Assembly: GCA_029556265.1 (NCBI GenBank)
Contig: JAKQFH010000012.1
Location: 1 to 64,000 of the forward strand
DNA length: 64,000 nucleotides
Source: Chloroflexota bacterium
GTDB lineage: Bacteria > Chloroflexota > Anaerolineae > Anaerolineales > Anaerolineaceae
Direction: 5' to 3'
Shown here: piece by piece, positions 60,873 through 64,000 of the stretch
Position numbering within the stretch: the first letter of the stretch is position 1
Layout of the letters: each line of letters begins with the position of its first letter
Program-made: the position numbers and the translations under genes
The notes under the pieces: generated by a model
The model's database searches: none
What the model saw: only the letters and a program-made list of their open reading frames with translations
What the model was told of the DNA's origin: nothing

Positions 60873-62660
60873 CTAATCCACGGTTAGCGTCTTGCTCAGG
60901 TTGCGCGGAAAATCCGGGTCGTAACCCCTTCCAACCGCCATGTAATACGAAAGCAGCTGGAGCGGGATTACGGTTAATATCGGCGCGAAAAGCGGGTTCG
61001 AAGGCGGAATGGTGATCACATCGCTGGCATTGGCGTTCAGCCGGCTGTCTTCCTCACCGATCACGATTGCCCTGGCTCCCCGGCAGCTGACCTCGTTTAT
61101 CCCGCTCACAATCAACGGGACATCTTCCGGTCCAACCGCGAAAAGCACCGGGAACCCGTCCGTGACCGCGGAGAGCGGGCCGTGTTTAAACTCAGTGCTG
61201 AGCATGCCTTCACAATGGGCGTAGGTGATTTCTTTCAGTTTGAGCGCGCCTTCCAAAGCCGTGGCGTAGGTGCTGCCGTAACCGAGGCTGTAGAGGTCAT
61301 TCCACGCGTTGATGGAATCGGCCAGCGCGCGCGTTTGCGGGTCCGTCCAACGGATGGTCTTTTCCATCAACCCGGGCAGCTCATCCAGAGACGCGGCTTC
61401 ACCGCCCGCCAAACAAGTCGCCAAATAAAGGAAAGTAATGACCTGGTTGGTGAAGGTCTTGGTGGCGGGCACGCTGATTTCATAACCGCAGGTGAGCGGC
61501 AGCCAGGCGGAGGTGGTTTTGGTAAGCGTGGAGCCAATCACATTCGCCACGCTGAAGCAGGTCATCCCCCGCTTCCGGGCGTGTTCCAGCGCGTTCAATA
61601 CGTCTTTCGTCTCTCCGGATTGGCTGACAAAAATGCCCACGTCCTGCGGCCCGACTGTCGGAGCGTACTGCGGGATAAATTGCGGCGCCAACACCGGCAC
61701 CGCCGGCTTGCCAGCCAGGCGGGCAAAGTACACCGAACCAGCCAGACAGGCGTGGTAGCTGGTACCGCAGCCAATCAGGTAAAGATTGCGCGCGCCGCGG
61801 ATTGCTTCCAGGATGCGCTTCAGGTCTTCGTGCTGCTTGAGTAAATGCAGCAGTTCGCGCGCCACCTGCGGCTGCTCGTGGATTTCCTTAAGCATAAAGT
61901 GGGCGTATCCGCCTTTTTGCACGGCGGACATTTCTTCTGTGATAATTTCCGGCTCACGCGCGATTTGGCTGCCGTCCGCGACCGAATACAACGAAACGCT
62001 GTCCCAGCTCAGGCAAACCACGTCGCCGTCGTTCAGGCGCAGCACTTTGCGGGTGAGCGGCAAAATTGAAGGCAGGTCGGAAGAAACACAGGTGAAGTCT
62101 TCTCCAATGCCTACCACCAGACCAGAGCCCTTTTTAATGGCGTAAAGCTTGTCGTCGTGAATCCGTCCGATGACGAACGCGTAGTCGCCTTGCAGGTCGG
62201 CGTACGCGGCGCGGATGGCATCCACAAAAGAATATCCGCGGTTGATGTAGCGTTCCACGGCGTGCACGCAGGACTCGCCGTCGTTCTGAGAGCGCACAGT
62301 CATGCCCTCGGCCGTGAACTCCTGCCTGAGCTCCACGTTGTTTACGACGTTGCCGTTGTGCGCGCCCACCAAATCGCCGTCCGAGTCCAGATGGGGTTGG
62401 GCGTTTAGCTGGGAAGGCACGCCAAAAGTCGCCCAGCGCAGTTGGGTGATGCCGCGCTGGCCGGTCATTTCAGCAAAACGGTATTTTTCGGCGACCTCGT
62501 CCACACGGCCTTTGTCTTTCCGCAGGTCAATCCGCCCCCCACTGATGACCGCGGCGCCAACCGAGTCGTAACCGCGGTAGGTCAACCGGCGGGCCGCTTC
62601 CACCAGGATGGGTCCCAGGTTCTGTTCATTTCGCGTCACAATGCCGAAAATTCCGCACAT
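60873..62660 (-). CDS. glmS: glutamine-fructose-6-phosphate aminotransferase (divergent subtype)
   Basis: 595 residues. It makes glucosamine-6-phosphate for peptidoglycan. N-terminal Ntn amidohydrolase with MCGIFGIV (Cys2 nucleophile), RWATFGVPSQLNAQPH and HNGNVVNN; C-terminal sugar isomerase domains with GCGTSYHA, SQSGETKDV, TEFKHGPLS and the closing NLSKTLTVD. In the usual sequence the first motif reads RWATHG and NAHPH; here the His are Phe and Gln. This may be a subtype seen in some other deep lineages, so activity is still likely. AGGA precedes the ATG. No glmS ribozyme-like leader fits in the short upstream region. Confidence 0.93.
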   Translation of the reverse strand: MCGIFGIVTRNEQNLGPILVEAARRLTYRGYDSVGAAVISGGRIDLRKDKGRVDEVAEKYRFAEMTGQRGITQLRWATFGVPSQLNAQPHLDSDGDLVGAHNGNVVNNVELRQEFTAEGMTVRSQNDGESCVHAVERYINRGYSFVDAIRAAYADLQGDYAFVIGRIHDDKLYAIKKGSGLVVGIGEDFTCVSSDLPSILPLTRKVLRLNDGDVVCLSWDSVSLYSVADGSQIAREPEIITEEMSAVQKGGYAHFMLKEIHEQPQVARELLHLLKQHEDLKRILEAIRGARNLYLIGCGTSYHACLAGSVYFARLAGKPAVPVLAPQFIPQYAPTVGPQDVGIFVSQSGETKDVLNALEHARKRGMTCFSVANVIGSTLTKTTSAWLPLTCGYEISVPATKTFTNQVITFLYLATCLAGGEAASLDELPGLMEKTIRWTDPQTRALADSINAWNDLYSLGYGSTYATALEGALKLKEITYAHCEGMLSTEFKHGPLSAVTDGFPVLFAVGPEDVPLIVSGINEVSCRGARAIVIGEEDSRLNANASDVITIPPSNPLFAPILTVIPLQLLSYYMAVGRGYDPDFPRNLSKTLTVD

Positions 62661-62696
62661 ACTCGTCCTTTTTTGTGGTTGATAGTTCGAGGCTGA

Positions 62697-62702
62697 ATTA
62701 TA
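62697..62702 (-). promoter_or_regulatory. -10 box of glmS
   Basis: TATAAT on the minus strand 36 bases before the glmS ATG; no clear -35. Confidence 0.5.
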
Positions 62703-62938
62703 GCGGAAAATGCAATAACCTCGCGGAACCGCCTTATGAAGGCCAGGGTAGAATTGTACCCATCAACACCCCGGCTGCCCGGTTCATTTCGCCGGTTGGC
62801 AAGGCAAAAACCGCCTGGCTGACCTTTGTGATGGGGTAATCATATGGTCGTCAGGGCCGTTCGGGCATGTCTGGGCAGGTCTACCAGGTTGGGAATTTCA
62901 GGAAACCAGTGTCGTTACCAAAGTGAAGGAGAGGGAAG

Positions 62939-63934
62939 ATGGGAAATTTCCTGGAACATGAAAAAAATTATCAAATCGCTTTCAAACTACACTCACCAAC
63001 CATCTCAAAGCAAGCCCGAAGCGATGGTTTCTTTCGGGGCAAGTTCAGACCTTTTTGCCTCCCACAGGAATATGCCGGGGAAAACCTCTACCCTCCGATA
63101 CGGGAAGACGCCCTCAAGTTCTTCAGTGAAAAAAAGATAGGCTGGCATCAGGGTAATTCCGGCAAACCAAGCAACCACTTATGCGATTCACAGGTGTGCG
63201 CTGTCAACTTTTAGTTTCCGTTCACAAACCGACCCGATGAACTGGCAAAATTGCTTAAACCAATCTTCCCAAATTACCACAAAATGCTGCCTGTCGAGGA
63301 TGCGCTGTATGTATCTTTTGAATGGATAGGCAATGAAAATTCCCAGGGGGAGCGGGCACATGGCGAAGGCACGCGTACTAGAGGAGCGAATTTCACCAGC
63401 ACAGATGCCGTCGTCATGTTTGAGAATCTGGAAGGTCAAAAACAGGTTGTATTAGTTGAATGGAAGTATACGGAATCCTATCCTGGAAATTACCTTGGTA
63501 TCGCGAAAAGTGGAACTGACCGCCGGAAAATCTATCAACACCTTTTCGAAAATCATGACTGCGTAATCGATTTGGCAAAACTTCCCAACGTGGACGCGTT
63601 GTATTATGAGCCTTTTTACCAATTGATGCGCCAACAGTTTCTGGCTTCCAAAATGGAAGCGGCGCGTGAGCTCGGGGCGGATATTGTCAGCTTGCTCCAC
63701 ATAGCACCTGGAATTAATGAGGATTTTAAAAAAATTACCTCACCAGACTTAATCGGGTTGGGAAAAACCGCTGTTGAGGTCTGGGAAAACCTGGTTAACA
63801 CTGAGGGAAGATTTTTCAGCGTGCAAACCGAGGATTTATTCGGGGATTTTGCAAGTGATGCGTTGAAAGATTGGATTCAATACATTCGGACCAGATATCC
63901 CTGGGTGACGCGAAAACAATACTTCGCCGGGTGA
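62939..63934 (+). pseudogene. putative restriction endonuclease (PGN_0703-like, PD-(D/E)XK) interrupted by an in-frame amber codon
   Basis: A single frame from ATG 62939 (AGGAGAGGG upstream) to TGA 63934 is broken only by TAG at 63212-63214; no frameshift. The pieces encode 91 and ~239 residues and read continuously: SNHLCDSQVCAVNF, stop, FPFTNRPDELAKLLKP. The C-terminal piece has VVMFENLEGQKQVVLVEWKYTESY, a PD-(D/E)XK-like metal/Lys core (E-x-K), and resembles the PGN_0703 family of predicted restriction endonucleases, which commonly have a hydrophobic residue such as Leu at the amber position. A TTG-to-TAG change would suffice. It may be a recent pseudogene, a read-through gene or a sequencing error. 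No methylase partner is adjacent. Confidence 0.6.
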
Positions 63935-64000
63935 TGCAAGAAATTGTTATCCTCTCTGAAAACCGGAAATCCCCGGCCAATAAAAGCCCTTTGCCTGGGC

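Noticed and set aside
62661-62760. glmS ribozyme in the glmS leader
   Set aside because: The predicted leader is under 40 bases, and no ribozyme core sequence is visible.

Overview
The window looks like a chromosomal segment of a Chloroflexota bacterium, most likely class Anaerolineae. This is an inference from gene content: many lipoproteins and envelope enzymes with Thr/Pro-rich linkers, several LysM/M23 cell-wall proteins, an H+-pumping pyrophosphatase, a short archaeal-type prolyl-tRNA synthetase, DUF3048 and DUF4349 lipoproteins, and a tandem ThyX-like protein. No rRNA or other phylogenetic marker was compared. Most of the window is moderately GC-rich. The first ~2.4 kb, and to a lesser degree the last ~1 kb, are visibly richer in A+T.

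Layout. 1-2.5 kb: a partial CASTOR/POLLUX-type ion channel and an AT-rich spacer that ends at a CAU-anticodon tRNA. 2.7-5.8 kb: a serine-palmitoyltransferase-like enzyme, a lipoprotein and an esterase. 5.8-10.4 kb: an operon with a strong promoter, encoding a heterodimeric ABC exporter and a DUF692-like (MNIO) enzyme. 10.7-13.3 kb: prfA-prmC-tsaC. 13.5-20.3 kb (minus strand): metH under a SAM-I riboswitch, followed by DUF3048, metallophosphoesterase and DUF4349 genes. 20.4-25.3 kb: a small membrane protein, selA, an M24 peptidase, tsaD, a zinc-ribbon protein and an OsmC protein. 25.4-33.6 kb: an M1 metallopeptidase lipoprotein and four LysM/M23 cell-wall proteins, three of them tandem paralogues. 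33.8-37.7 kb: tRNA-Leu(CAG), a FtsB/DivIC-like protein, MazG-like, LOG-like, proS and a HEAT-like protein. 38-41.6 kb (minus): hppA, a conserved-looking unknown and a small lipoprotein. 41.7-50.8 kb (minus): nusA-ylxR-infB-rbfA-nrnA-truB-ribF-thyX-like. 50.8-60.8 kb: a GH13 glucosidase, a degenerate DNA-methylase-like protein, a large class A PBP (minus) and a six-hairpin glycosidase-like protein. 60.9-63.9 kb: glmS (minus) and a putative restriction endonuclease gene interrupted by an in-frame amber codon.

The genes are mostly housekeeping (translation, tRNA modification, methionine and cell-wall metabolism). The most unusual items are: the tandem ThyX-like protein whose two halves keep complementary parts of the signature motif; the zinc-ribbon DNA-methylase-like protein that appears to have lost its catalytic motifs; the triplicated LysM/helical/M23 proteins with an inserted DxDGDG loop; the exporter plus MNIO-like operon; a terminator-like hairpin in the nusA leader; a recurrent promoter layout predicting leaderless mRNAs; and the amber-interrupted nuclease gene. 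No CRISPR array, insertion sequence or prophage was seen.
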